Part shown: positions 51,101 through 60,050 of the stretch, piece after piece
Numbering within the stretch: the first letter of the stretch is position 1
Layout of the letters: each line of letters starts with the position of its first letter
Position numbers and translations under genes: made by a program
DNA from: Spirosoma profusum
GTDB taxonomy: Bacteria > Bacteroidota > Bacteroidia > Cytophagales > Spirosomataceae
Assembly (NCBI RefSeq): GCF_014699005.1
Contig: NZ_JACWZY010000005.1
Span: 248,001 to 312,000, forward strand
Direction: 5' to 3'
DNA: 64,000 bases
The notes under the pieces: generated by a model
Told to the model about the DNA's origin: nothing
Seen by the model: the letters and a program-made list of their open reading frames with translations, nothing else
The model's database searches: none

Positions 51101-51313
51101 GGAAGTACAGGCGGGGCAATTGGCAGCGATTTCGTGATCGGTCAACCCGTCGATAGTACGCTGCTTTCCCCCGACTCACCAGCCATTATCGTGTCGGCAG
51201 CCCAGCATCGTATTACGTCCCTGTCGGCGGACGAACTCGCTGGCTACGGTACGGACAGACGTAGTGGCGTTGGCTACATGGTGATCGGGCTGGATTTCGA
51301 CGTAACGGTATAA
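48119..51313 (+). CDS. Large baseplate protein 1 (baseplate J-like, Pvc11-like)
   Basis: A 1064-residue baseplate wedge component. The N-terminal region (ERMMPTLEPTYAKVDERTPA, FLKYAYQFAKEIRYYN) and the C-terminal baseplate-J-type region (FGGRPAETDTSYYTRVSERL, KNRLSGSWDYEHLILEAFPE) are typical of eCIS gpJ/gp6-like proteins. The centre is a long beta-rich stretch. An upstream frame opens at 48044 but would cross the inverted repeat; the ATG at 48119 fits better. Its size is within the range seen for Bacteroidota eCIS. Confidence 0.9.
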   Translation: MAQDFRPNELLRNDGTNQLERMMPTLEPTYAKVDERTPADFLKYAYQFAKEIRYYNNQNQPEGDWTPFFDYFLQDAATGDMRSLPQITRELDSRSDLPPHLVLFLTFLKLYTHAQQDLNNLTQKHLDYYYRTILGIKPKLALADTAHVVFELARQIPDFRIPQGTLLDAGKDSDGNPIRYQTERDIVINQARVASLKTLFIEQTPTSGTRIQVAQKADATPSWRPFGTTQTNRPSDEQLMTAGSLGIAISTPNLLLSEGTRTVSLSVSLANTGLTANSLGGSFRLYFSGEKGWIEPDSISEISIKISGDTPVLFIRATLSAIQPAIVAYDDEVLNEGYITPFPILKLILNQEFSQYESLKNLIINSIRIRVAVNGVKSLVVQNEESLVDPAKPFMAFGSQPTLGSSLYIGSEEILTKRLTSLLIRIEWHKLPPHIDDYYEGYFPPSQNPLNQNSFGGNLFFLSKGQWQLLAPNFTLFSGTDGKLLTISVDNSLFRNFDQNREIINEPIESFNIRTNSGFVRLELDSPRFPLFDFEAFGHALFPILYAQRAVALSRFTGAGDPPVLPNQPYTPQIKSLSIDYVSEETFTPNPTRTDNLFWYIEPFGHRDLVAGESVMVLPPISGVAHSYIGLERFTPPQTISLLVQTEDGTAQANTPADLLSSRDITWSYLAGDRWIDIATSDVLAESTEGFQKAGIVMLDIGRRASTQHTLMPSGLVWIRARVDSARKADGASNVRAIRAQAVEVVFTPSSPTQTPKAIAANTIKKVVTPQAAIRSVEQPFASFGGRPAETDTSYYTRVSERLRHKNRLSGSWDYEHLILEAFPEVFKVRCLPHRQPGQVQLIAVPNLRHKNYGNPLEPRCSTVLLRRIEDFLKPFMSTFVKATVSNPTYEQILLDFKVSFRAGKDAGYFAKVLNDEIIRFLSPWAFEEGRDIPFGGRVYKSDLLAFVEERDYVDFVTEFSMYHLYPGPPRGGIHTMTIGKDFFINQPISATINGSTGGAIGSDFVIGQPVDSTLLSPDSPAIIVSAAQHRITSLSADELAGYGTDRRSGVGYMVIGLDFDVTV

Positions 51314-51344
51314 CAAAAAACAACCTTCTTACTATCAGTCAATT

Positions 51345-52394
51345 ATGGCACAGACACGCTCCGAACTAAGAATCAAGTTCAGTGATGGTAAACGTCCTTC
51401 CGGGGACGACTTCGCCCAGTTAATAGACTCATTTATTAATCCTCTGGAAGATAACATCAAAAAGGATGGGAACGGCAACTTCATCATTACGTTAGGAAAT
51501 ACCAATGCCGGACCAGCCGGTACACTCCGGTTTACAGCTCAAAAAGTGCAGTTTTTCGACGGCACTACCTGGCAGGATATGGGTGGCGGTTCGGGTGGCG
51601 GGTTCCAGCCTGTGGGGGCTACGCAGAATATTGCCTACAACAATGGAAGCGTTGGGATTGGTACGAACAACGCCCAGCCAGCGGGTAAACTGGAAGTGGT
51701 ACAGGGATCGGGCGAATTTTCCAAATTTGGTAATGCAGTAGCAGGTAATGGAGCAGCTACGTCTGCATCGGCGGCCCAGTTCAGTCACTTCTCATTCGCG
51801 AATAATAATGCTTTCGCCCTCCGGCAAACTGTCCAGGGAGATGTAAATCTCAATGCACCAGACCAAAAGAAACTAGTTTTATCACACAACGGTACCCTGG
51901 CTCGGCTAACCATCACCGAAAAAGGCAACGTAGTGATTGGAAGTAATACTGATATTACGGCAACTCCGCTCCCTACTCCTGGTCCTGCTGATCCGGCAAT
52001 CTTACCGATTTTTCAGGTCAGTGGCAGGGCTTTTAAAACATCAGGAGGGCAAACCTGGGAGCAGCCATCCGATTCACGATTGAAGAAAGACATTCAGCCG
52101 TTTGTAGATGGGTTGGCCAAGTTACTTCAGATTAATCCTGTCCGGTTCAAATACAATGGACTGGCACAAACACCCACCGATACGGAAGAGGTTGGCGTTC
52201 TGGCTCAGGAAATTGCCGACGTAGTGCCTTATACGGTTTCGAGTTTCAGCGCCCCGCTGAATCCCGGTGAAGCCCCTACCGACGACTTGCTGATGTTCAA
52301 CCCAAGTGCGCTGACATACGTACTGATTAATGCCGTAAAAGAGCTGGCTGCCAAAGTGCAACAGTTGGAAAAAGCCCTTGTCGCGGCTGAGTAG
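51345..52394 (+). CDS. Fibre-like protein with S74 self-cleaving chaperone domain
   Basis: A 349-residue protein that looks like a short tail fibre. The N-terminus (RIKFSDGKRPSGDDFAQLID) would attach to the baseplate. The middle is Gly/Ala-rich beta sequence (NGSVGIGTNNAQPAGKLEVV). From about residue 240 a peptidase-S74 intramolecular chaperone begins with SDSRLKKDIQPFVDGLAKLL, where the Ser and Asp form the self-cleavage dyad of phage endosialidase tail spikes, and ends in a coiled coil (ELAAKVQQLEKALVAAE). This implies a trimeric fibre; receptor specificity cannot be read. It sits between the two large baseplate genes. Confidence 0.86.
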   Translation: MAQTRSELRIKFSDGKRPSGDDFAQLIDSFINPLEDNIKKDGNGNFIITLGNTNAGPAGTLRFTAQKVQFFDGTTWQDMGGGSGGGFQPVGATQNIAYNNGSVGIGTNNAQPAGKLEVVQGSGEFSKFGNAVAGNGAATSASAAQFSHFSFANNNAFALRQTVQGDVNLNAPDQKKLVLSHNGTLARLTITEKGNVVIGSNTDITATPLPTPGPADPAILPIFQVSGRAFKTSGGQTWEQPSDSRLKKDIQPFVDGLAKLLQINPVRFKYNGLAQTPTDTEEVGVLAQEIADVVPYTVSSFSAPLNPGEAPTDDLLMFNPSALTYVLINAVKELAAKVQQLEKALVAAE

Positions 52395-52408
52395 CCGGTG
52401 ATTCCATC

Positions 52409-55315
52409 ATGAGCAACCCAATCGTCATATCGAAAGCGAAGCCCGTCACTAAGAGTCAGGACTATGCTCTGTTGGTGCAGGAAGGGCTTGCCTGCATCCG
52501 GCAATGGGCGGGCGATAGCTGGACAGATCATAACGTCCACGACCCCGGTATTACCCTGCTGGAAACGCTCAGCTACGCCCTCACGGAACTGGGTTACCGA
52601 GGACAGATTGATATCGCTCAATTGCTGGACAAACGCCTGTCGCCCGACTCGATGGCGCTCTATGCGCCTGAAAAATCGCTGGTTTGTGAGGCCATTACAG
52701 CCGAGGATTTTCAGAAACTGCTCATTACGTTGCCTGAGGTCAAGTACGCTCAGGTGAAACCAGCCGCCAACGTAGCAATCAACGGACTGTATGACGTGCT
52801 GGTAGAATGGGAAGATGGCGACCTCAATGATAGCCTGGTTTCCGACGTAGTAACCGCCAACGGCAGATCGTTTACGGTAGAGTTTGCGTTTCCGTATTGG
52901 GATGAACCTTCCGTAACCGCCTGGAGCCTTCCCGTCGTTCTGAATCAGATAGCCGGTGTAGGACAACCGCTGCCGCAACTGATTCCATTCGAGGAAGATG
53001 AACTGAATGATTATTTCACAAACGTCGACGTAACGTTTGCCACCAACCAGACGACCCGGCTCACGATTGTGATACGTTTAGCCAGCCAACCCAACGTAGC
53101 AGATCGATCGGCGCTGGAGCAGGCGATTGTTGCCCGACTCACGCAGGTTAGTGCGGGATCGCCGGTGGAGACGTATCGTTCGCGGGTGGCTACGGTGTTC
53201 GGGCAGATGAACGCGGTGAAAACCCTGCTCGCCAGTCACCGCAATTTGAGCGAAGAATTTATCGGTTTCAAATCCGTTCGTACGCAGGAAATAGCCCTTC
53301 GTGCTTCGGTCGAACTGTCCATCGAAGCCGATGCTCAGCAAACGCTGATCGAGATGCTATCGGCTATTGATCTGTTTATCGACCCGGTTATTCGCTTTTC
53401 CAACTTAGTGGATTTATTGGCCGACGGACTGCCGATCGAGTCTATTTTTGATGGCCCGCTCCTATCGGCAGGTTTCCTGCGCACCTTCGAATCTTCGACA
53501 CAAACGCAGTTGTATGCCTCCGATCTGCTTCGCCAGATGTTGCAGACCAGTACGGGGCAACGTAATAACGACGTGATTGCGGTTGAGAATTTTTCAATGA
53601 GCAGCTATGTCCGCAATCGACTCACCACACGGAACGCCATCAATAGCCTGACGTTGCTGACCGATGAGCAGTTTCAGCCAAGACTCAGTGTACTTAAATC
53701 CGAAATCACTTTTTTTCGCAACGGCGCCGAGATTTCCTACGACAGTCAGCAGGTAGTACAGGGCGTTCTGGCCAGGCGAAAACAGGCTTTTGCGTCTTCG
53801 ACGGCACCCGTAGTCCAACCTGCGCTACCCCCGGTTTCAGCGGCTGGCTGGAACCCGGAAACAATTGCGGATTATCACTCCATCCAGTACGATTTGCCAC
53901 TTATTTATGGCTTACAGGCTGGTGTTCCCGACAGTGCAACTCCCCTTCGAAAAGCGCAGGAAAAACAGTTAAGGGGGTTTCTGCTGGTATTTGAGCAGTT
54001 ACTGGCCAACCATCTCAGCCAGTTAGCCAATACGTCAGGGTTTTTCAATTTCGAAGCCGAAACACCCAATACGTATTTTTTCCAGCCGCTGTACGACAGT
54101 CCGCACATCGACCAGTTGCTACGTGCTTTCCCCGTTTCGGGAAATTCGGACGATTGGTATACGTTTCGGGGTGACCAAAGTAATGCCTACCTACAACGCT
54201 TACGGACTTCGGCCGAATCTCCTCCGGAAATGCTTCGGCGCAAACACCGGGTGCTCGATCATCTGCTGGGCCGATTTAGTGAGGAGTTACTGGAATTGAG
54301 TCGGTTAGAATACACCCTCAGCCAGCAGGAAGCGACTTCACTGGAGGCTATGGAACGTATCAGACTAGCCACTTCCCGGCGGTTGCTACGTTACAAAGCA
54401 GCCTTTTTACGTGACCTGTGCGAATCGCAGGCGGGGCGAGCTACGGGACTTTCAAAACAGTCGGTTACTACGTTGTCAGGTCTGGAACGTAGCGTGTATC
54501 GGAAAGCAGGAATTACCCGAAACGAACGCCAACCACAGATTCGGCCCTTCTCCGATTTTTTCGAGATTCAGAATAGTGGCGTGAATCTGGAAAATTACCG
54601 ACTTAAGGACGCAGCCAACGTAGTGCTATTGACCAGTGTACAGTCGTTCCCGACCGTTCCCGCACGTACTGTGTTCGACGGTATCCGAACAGCCATTCGC
54701 TTCGGGGTTGATCCCAGCTACTACCAGCTTGAGCAAACCGGCGCTGCTCAGTGGCGGGTCAATCTGATCGATGATTCAGGTATCGTTTTGGCACGTAGCG
54801 CCACAACATTCACCCGTCAGGCCGATGCAGGAATCTTTATCCAGACTACCTCGACGTTTCTGTATGCTACGTATAGCAATGAAGGTTTTTATCTGATTGA
54901 GCATGTTCTGCTACGTCCTCAGAAGGCGGGCGACACAAAATTCGGTACGTTAGACGATCCTTACTCGTTCCAGATAACGCTTGTATTTCCGTCGGGTTAC
55001 GAACACGACTTTAACGTAGCAAACGCCCTGCCTACACCCGGTTTGCCACATCGGTTTCGGCAGAAAGATTTCCGGAATTACGTCGAAGCGGTGGTGCAGC
55101 AGGAATGCCCGGCCCATATTGTACCTACCATTGTTTGGTTAGATGTAAATACCAACCCAGCGGCCCTGAATGCCTTATCGTTCGACGCGCTGGAAACCTT
55201 TTACCGAACGTGGTATGGTCATTTCCTGGCCGATACGCTCAACACAACGGCCGGAACTCGTGCCAGAAATCAACTCGTCAAATTCTTAACCAGCTTGTAT
55301 TCAACCCTTGCCTGA
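52409..55315 (+). CDS. Large baseplate protein 2 (Pvc12-like)
   Basis: A 968-residue baseplate protein with HDPGITLLETLSYALTELGYR near residue 44, a hallmark of eCIS baseplate components. A middle region carries LLVFEQLLANHLSQLANTS and RRKHRVLDHLLGRFSEELLE, both common in the family, and the last part has YLIEHVLLRP and a beta domain (YSFQITLVFPSGYEHDFNVA). Together with the 1064-residue protein upstream it would form the wedge ring around the spike. Assignment to Pvc12 rather than a second Pvc11 is by size and position. Confidence 0.88.
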   Translation: MSNPIVISKAKPVTKSQDYALLVQEGLACIRQWAGDSWTDHNVHDPGITLLETLSYALTELGYRGQIDIAQLLDKRLSPDSMALYAPEKSLVCEAITAEDFQKLLITLPEVKYAQVKPAANVAINGLYDVLVEWEDGDLNDSLVSDVVTANGRSFTVEFAFPYWDEPSVTAWSLPVVLNQIAGVGQPLPQLIPFEEDELNDYFTNVDVTFATNQTTRLTIVIRLASQPNVADRSALEQAIVARLTQVSAGSPVETYRSRVATVFGQMNAVKTLLASHRNLSEEFIGFKSVRTQEIALRASVELSIEADAQQTLIEMLSAIDLFIDPVIRFSNLVDLLADGLPIESIFDGPLLSAGFLRTFESSTQTQLYASDLLRQMLQTSTGQRNNDVIAVENFSMSSYVRNRLTTRNAINSLTLLTDEQFQPRLSVLKSEITFFRNGAEISYDSQQVVQGVLARRKQAFASSTAPVVQPALPPVSAAGWNPETIADYHSIQYDLPLIYGLQAGVPDSATPLRKAQEKQLRGFLLVFEQLLANHLSQLANTSGFFNFEAETPNTYFFQPLYDSPHIDQLLRAFPVSGNSDDWYTFRGDQSNAYLQRLRTSAESPPEMLRRKHRVLDHLLGRFSEELLELSRLEYTLSQQEATSLEAMERIRLATSRRLLRYKAAFLRDLCESQAGRATGLSKQSVTTLSGLERSVYRKAGITRNERQPQIRPFSDFFEIQNSGVNLENYRLKDAANVVLLTSVQSFPTVPARTVFDGIRTAIRFGVDPSYYQLEQTGAAQWRVNLIDDSGIVLARSATTFTRQADAGIFIQTTSTFLYATYSNEGFYLIEHVLLRPQKAGDTKFGTLDDPYSFQITLVFPSGYEHDFNVANALPTPGLPHRFRQKDFRNYVEAVVQQECPAHIVPTIVWLDVNTNPAALNALSFDALETFYRTWYGHFLADTLNTTAGTRARNQLVKFLTSLYSTLA

Positions 55316-55320
55316 CGGTT

Positions 55321-56931
55321 ATGCATAGCGCGACCCGACATATTATTCAGCGACAAACCGTTTTGGTAGACCAGCCTTCTCTGGCGTTTGGCGTGCAGGA
55401 ACGTCTGTCGGCTTATTGTCGGTATCAACTTCCGGGATTGCTCGAATCGCTGTTTGATCGGGTAGCCGACGAACACACCGTTATCCGACTTGATACGCTC
55501 GATATTGATGTCGGCTCGTTACCCATGGTCGATTTCGAGAATCAGCTTACGCAGCAAATCAGCCAGCAACTCGAACAGGAACTAAACCGAATTCTGCACA
55601 ATCCACAGGCCAGCGATGGGCGGGTAGAGCGCTACAGCCAGGCCGACGTAATAGGGCGGCAGTTTTACTTTTTTCTGCAACACGGCTACCTTCCTCCGTG
55701 GGCCAATACGACGGCCATCGAGCAAATCAGCGACTGGCTGATACGTGCCGAAGCAGCTCCATTTCGGGCTAAACTGGTGGCTTTGCTACGTCATCAGCCA
55801 ACTGCACTTAGCCGTTTAATTGCTCATTGTAGCGACGAGGCTTTGATTAGTCTTTGTACTACGCCAACCGGTTGGTCAGGAAAGCCTGGCCACCTGTTCG
55901 ATTGCCTGCATCGCGAAATCAACCAACTTCCTCGGTACGTTATTCGTGCGTGTTATTGGCATGCTGTTTTCGGGAAACTGGAAGGCAGTGGCGATCCAAC
56001 GGATGCACGCGTACTAATGCATTTTTATGAATCGTTGTACGTAGCAAGTGCCACTACGTTAGTGAGTGCTACGTTGTCAACGGTCCCTCTGCTACGTTCA
56101 TTTTTCCAAAAATTACAGAAATCCGTTCGGCAGGGAACACAGGGAATGCCAGACGCCGAACGTAGCAGATTCATCGATAGTCTGCAACAACTGGTCAACC
56201 AGACGAACGGTCCGAGAAACAGCACAGAAGAATACGATACTACGTCCTTTTCAGGCAAACCATTAACTAAAGATTTACAGTCTGACCAGCCATCAACTAT
56301 TTCCGCCGATCAGGTTAACAAAGACAGTCTGATAAATCGGAATTCACCGACGGAAATCGATTCCGATAATCGGAACGTAGTACCGAAGCCTACCACCAAC
56401 TGGCCGCAAACGAAACCCCTGATCGACGGAGAAGAAATCTACGTACCGTTAGCCGGGATTGTGCTGCTGCATCCGTTTCTGAGCATTCTATTCACCGAAC
56501 ACAACCTCATTCATAACAAAGCATGGGTCAGTTCCGAAGCTTCGGTGAAGGGCACCCAGTTATTGACCTATCTGGCTACTGGAACTGACCGTTGTCCGGA
56601 ATACAAGCTGCCGTTGGTCAAATTGTTATGTGGCCTGCCGTTCGATACGTTCGTATCGCCGGAGATTATGCTCACTGAAGCTGAAAAACTAAGTGCAGTC
56701 GAGGTGCTTGAGGCCATCATTTCGCACTGGCAGGCATTGGGCACTACGTCGCCTGCGGGCCTGCGGGAGTCGTTTCTGCAACGCGAAGGCAAACTGACCG
56801 CCGTTGAAAGTGGCTGGCGACTCACCGTTGAACGCAAAACAATTGACATACTCCTGAACCGATTACCCTGGGGCCTTTCGATGATAAAACTCCCCTGGAT
56901 GTCCGACCTGCTCTTTGTTGACTGGGCTTAA
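55321..56931 (+). CDS. Tape-measure protein of contractile injection system (Pvc14-like)
   Basis: A 536-residue protein. The N-terminus is HSATRHIIQRQTVLVDQPSL followed by ERLSAYCRYQLPGLLESLFD and VIRLDTLDIDVGSLP, which is the conserved start of CIS tape-measure proteins. The C-terminus, with VERKTIDILLNRLPWGLSMI and KLPWMSDLLFVDW, is equally characteristic. The central low-complexity part (about residues 285-375, many Asn, Ser, Thr, Asp) probably is the stretchable region whose length sets the tube length. The ATG at 55321 follows the upstream stop codon by five bases. Confidence 0.9.
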   Translation: MHSATRHIIQRQTVLVDQPSLAFGVQERLSAYCRYQLPGLLESLFDRVADEHTVIRLDTLDIDVGSLPMVDFENQLTQQISQQLEQELNRILHNPQASDGRVERYSQADVIGRQFYFFLQHGYLPPWANTTAIEQISDWLIRAEAAPFRAKLVALLRHQPTALSRLIAHCSDEALISLCTTPTGWSGKPGHLFDCLHREINQLPRYVIRACYWHAVFGKLEGSGDPTDARVLMHFYESLYVASATTLVSATLSTVPLLRSFFQKLQKSVRQGTQGMPDAERSRFIDSLQQLVNQTNGPRNSTEEYDTTSFSGKPLTKDLQSDQPSTISADQVNKDSLINRNSPTEIDSDNRNVVPKPTTNWPQTKPLIDGEEIYVPLAGIVLLHPFLSILFTEHNLIHNKAWVSSEASVKGTQLLTYLATGTDRCPEYKLPLVKLLCGLPFDTFVSPEIMLTEAEKLSAVEVLEAIISHWQALGTTSPAGLRESFLQREGKLTAVESGWRLTVERKTIDILLNRLPWGLSMIKLPWMSDLLFVDWA

Positions 56932-56958
56932 TTCGATAACCATTATTCTCTTCCAACC

Positions 56959-59244
56959 ATGAACCTTCGCCATTATCCCATTCTGCTGTTCGTCCTGTTG
57001 TTCCTTCCTGGCCTTACGTATGCTGTAGACCCTCAGGATATTGACGCAGCGAACCAGGCCAATAACACGGCCTTTACCCTTCAATTTATTATCGGCCAGC
57101 CGAAAACAATCCAAATTCACATTGCCAACCCCGGAGCCAATACGTTCTGGGGATTTGGATCTGTGAACTTCCCGGGATGTGGTCCGGCAGGAGGAGAAAT
57201 ATACACCTGTCAGGGTATTACGCTTCGTCTGCCCGCCAACTCTACCACTACACCTGTATCGCCTACGTTGCCCGCCACCGTCGAGTGGACAGGTGCCAGT
57301 CCGCCGTTAGGGGTCGTTAATTTCACGCTCATCATTGGCGACGGCACTTTTTCCCGAACGTATACCCTCGAATTTCGGCAGCCTCTGGATGTGTTTTTTG
57401 TGCTTGATAAATCGGGCAGTATGGGCACCGTTACGTCGGGAACCACTACCCGCATGAGTGCCATGAAAACGGCCGTTAACGGATTTCTCGGCAAACTCTC
57501 CGACCCTGCATTTGCCGGCAGTACCGACCGCATTGGGCTAAATTTCTTCGATACAGGTGTTACGTTGCCAGCCGGTGCGGCCATGCTTCCCCTGACGCCC
57601 GCAACGGCCACAACGTTAAACACAGCCATCAATCCGGTAAGCCCCTCCGGCTCAACGGCAATGGGAGCGGGCGTAAACGACGCTAAATCCAAACTGACCG
57701 ATGCGACCCACACACGCGACATGATTGTGTTTACCGATGGAGAGCAGAACGTAGCGCCATTGGTCAGCAATGATGGGCAAAATGTGGGGGGCGTAAACAT
57801 CAATCCCTCCTATCCGGCTCCGGCAAACAGCATCCGACTGTTTACCATCGGCATTGGCAGTCCCAGCAGTACGTACCTGAATACTCTCAAAAACATGGCT
57901 TCAGCCAATCGGGGGCAGTGCCTGCTCACATCCAACGGCATTGATTTTACCAACAGCGATGGCGTACCCATCGGCAATATCGATGCGGTGTTCACCCAAA
58001 CGTTCATCAACCTGCTTCACGATGCCAGTCCGCAATTGGTTAAGTTTACGTCAGGTCCTATCGTCAGCGGACAGCAATTGATTGATTTCCCGCTCAACAG
58101 GAACGTAGAGGACTTAGTGATTGAAATCAAGCTGAACAAAAGCTTTGAAATACCTTCGTTGGCACCCATTCTGGGGTCAATACGTGTTTCGCGGAATGGC
58201 ACGGACGTAACAGGTTTAGCCACACCACGTTGGGTCGGTAATTACCTCAATACCTACTGGCTGAGTTTTTCATTTAATAGCGAACGGGCGCGGGCGGCTA
58301 ACCTACAGTCGGATGGTACCTGGCAGGTATCGGCCATACCCAATAGTGCCGCGCAGGGACTAACGTATCGACTTGCCGTTATAGCCGACGACCACCTACT
58401 GGACTACACCTGTACCCAGTCATTACTTCGACCCAAAGTGAATGATACTCAGCATTTTTCGGTGAAGCTGAGCTACCTGGGTAAGCCCATCCAGAATGCA
58501 ACCGTTACGGCCACCGTTTATCGGCCTAAGGAAGAAATTGGCGATCTGATTGCCCGTAATCCGCTGAAAGTACGGGCTCCCAGAATCAACCCGGATCGGT
58601 CGGCACTGGGTATTTTGAAATACCAGACGCTGTTACTTCGTGATCCGAATTTTGTGAAGGCGCTGACGCCTATAGAAACGGAAGTGCCGATGACCCATCA
58701 GAGCAATGGTCAGTATGAAGCGGATTTCTCAGGACTTAGCGTGGCCGGTATCTATCAGGTACTGTTCCGGATTCGAGGCACCGACAGTCTCAGCGGCACC
58801 TACGACCGGGTCGAGATGCAGAGTATGTATGTGGAACCTGCCCCTATCGATCCAGCCCGCTCAACGGTTGTACGAAAAACTGTAAATGGCATATTGACTG
58901 TCACCATGAAACCTGTTACTACTACGGGTAAATTGGTAAGCGCGGCCGCTGACGCTTTTAACGTAAATGCGCCCCAGGCTAGACTCAACAGTATACTTGA
59001 TAATCAGGATGGTAGTTATACACTAACGTTTAGTGGGAATATAAAGTCCGTCGGTACGATCCACCTATTCAATCAGAAACTTTTTTCAGGACGGATTGAT
59101 GCTATAAAATTAACCAATGTGGATGTGATCAGGCAGCCCGACACACGGCTTGACCCGACGACGCCCGTTCGAAGAGTTACTCCCGTTCGACGCAATCCAG
59201 TACGTATTACGAACCCGCAAACGCCCATTCGACGCAATCCTTGA
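56959..59244 (+). CDS. Exported von Willebrand A domain protein of the injection locus
   Basis: A 761-residue protein with a signal peptide (YPILLFVLLFLPGLTYA). It has an N-terminal domain (residues about 24-143) with two cysteines (Cys74, Cys84) in FPGCGPAGGEIYTC. A vWA domain (about 144-335) follows with an intact MIDAS motif, DKSGSMG (Asp150, Ser152, Ser154), and DMIVFTDGEQ. Next is a region seen in other vWA proteins (QSLLRPKVNDTQHFSVKLSY) and a C-terminal domain (about 625-735), ending in a Pro-Arg-rich tail. It would sit in periplasm or at the surface, outside the usual cytoplasmic assembly of the particle. It is not a known core eCIS component. Its smaller relative follows directly. 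Confidence 0.85.
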   Translation: MNLRHYPILLFVLLFLPGLTYAVDPQDIDAANQANNTAFTLQFIIGQPKTIQIHIANPGANTFWGFGSVNFPGCGPAGGEIYTCQGITLRLPANSTTTPVSPTLPATVEWTGASPPLGVVNFTLIIGDGTFSRTYTLEFRQPLDVFFVLDKSGSMGTVTSGTTTRMSAMKTAVNGFLGKLSDPAFAGSTDRIGLNFFDTGVTLPAGAAMLPLTPATATTLNTAINPVSPSGSTAMGAGVNDAKSKLTDATHTRDMIVFTDGEQNVAPLVSNDGQNVGGVNINPSYPAPANSIRLFTIGIGSPSSTYLNTLKNMASANRGQCLLTSNGIDFTNSDGVPIGNIDAVFTQTFINLLHDASPQLVKFTSGPIVSGQQLIDFPLNRNVEDLVIEIKLNKSFEIPSLAPILGSIRVSRNGTDVTGLATPRWVGNYLNTYWLSFSFNSERARAANLQSDGTWQVSAIPNSAAQGLTYRLAVIADDHLLDYTCTQSLLRPKVNDTQHFSVKLSYLGKPIQNATVTATVYRPKEEIGDLIARNPLKVRAPRINPDRSALGILKYQTLLLRDPNFVKALTPIETEVPMTHQSNGQYEADFSGLSVAGIYQVLFRIRGTDSLSGTYDRVEMQSMYVEPAPIDPARSTVVRKTVNGILTVTMKPVTTTGKLVSAAADAFNVNAPQARLNSILDNQDGSYTLTFSGNIKSVGTIHLFNQKLFSGRIDAIKLTNVDVIRQPDTRLDPTTPVRRVTPVRRNPVRITNPQTPIRRNP

Positions 59245-60032
59245 AAATCAGAGCGAAAACGCCTTTCATTTTTCTGATGTCATTGTGCTTTTCTCCTGTC
59301 TTATACCTTCATTATACAGTTGTCCCTTCATTTGTTTATGCTATGGAACCGCAGGACATAGATGCAGCTAATCAGGCGAATAACACGACGTTTACACTCG
59401 AATTTCGTGTAGACTCACCCAAAAAAGTACCGATTCATATCAGTAACGCAACAGCGAATACGTTCTGGGGTTTCGGTGCTGTGAACTTTCCAGGCTGCGG
59501 TCCGGCGGCTGGCGAAATCTATACCTGCCGTGGAATTACCATTCGGCTGCCAGTCGGCTCGCGATCAGGTGAGGTCGATCCGGCCTTACCGGCTACTGTT
59601 GAATGGACAGGTTCAGATACTCCGCAAGGTTCTATCAATTTTACCCTGAATATTGGGGATGGAACCTTTAGCCGAAATTACATAGTCAAATTCGTGCAGT
59701 CAGGGGAGCCCGCGCCACCTCCTCCACCCCCACCTCCATTCAGTATCGACCCGGTCCAATCTACTGTGGTTGGCGGACGAATAGTAAATGGCCGACTACC
59801 TGTGCTCGTAATACTCGTCGCGCCCGACGGGAAAGCGGTCACAGGAGCCGCCAGCGCCTTCAAAGTAGTATCGTCAACCGTCCGGCTGAATGGTGTCACA
59901 GAGAATCAGAATGGCGAATATACACTAATCCTTCGCGGCAACTTTGACAGATTTGGCAGAATTGAGTGTTCCGATGTGCTTCTTTTTGGAGGCATTTTCA
60001 AAACACTGGACCCTGGTCCCCACCCACGCTGA
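59241..60032 (+). CDS. Exported vWA-less paralog of the preceding protein
   Basis: A 263-residue protein with a TTG start overlapping the upstream stop (TTGA). A signal-like N-terminus (MKIRAKTPFIFLMSL) leads to a domain almost the same as that of the preceding protein: DPQDIDAANQANN is matched by EPQDIDAANQANN, and FWGFGAVNFPGCGP and GEIYTCRGI repeat its cysteines. After that comes a run of eight prolines (residues 159-166) and then a domain like the C-terminal one of the vWA protein (VRLNGVTENQNGEYTLILRG, compare ARLNSILDNQDGSYTLTFSG). The vWA and middle domains are absent. It could be a non-adhesive partner or a leftover of duplication; the open frame and overlap favour a working gene. Confidence 0.82.
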   Translation: MKIRAKTPFIFLMSLCFSPVLYLHYTVVPSFVYAMEPQDIDAANQANNTTFTLEFRVDSPKKVPIHISNATANTFWGFGAVNFPGCGPAAGEIYTCRGITIRLPVGSRSGEVDPALPATVEWTGSDTPQGSINFTLNIGDGTFSRNYIVKFVQSGEPAPPPPPPPPFSIDPVQSTVVGGRIVNGRLPVLVILVAPDGKAVTGAASAFKVVSSTVRLNGVTENQNGEYTLILRGNFDRFGRIECSDVLLFGGIFKTLDPGPHPR

Positions 60033-60050
60033 ACAACAGAGTAGGTAATA

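Noticed and set aside
57210..57803. A 197-codon minus-strand frame
   Set aside because: Antisense to the vWA protein gene, which has a full signal peptide and domain set; no independent support.
37745..60032. A prophage rather than an injection system
   Set aside because: There are tail genes only: no capsid, portal, terminase, integrase or holin, and DUF4255, DUF5908 and DUF4157 point to eCIS.
37745..60032. A type VI secretion system
   Set aside because: No TssJ, TssL, TssM, TssK or ClpV-like gene is present, and the DUF4255 and DUF5908 genes are eCIS markers.
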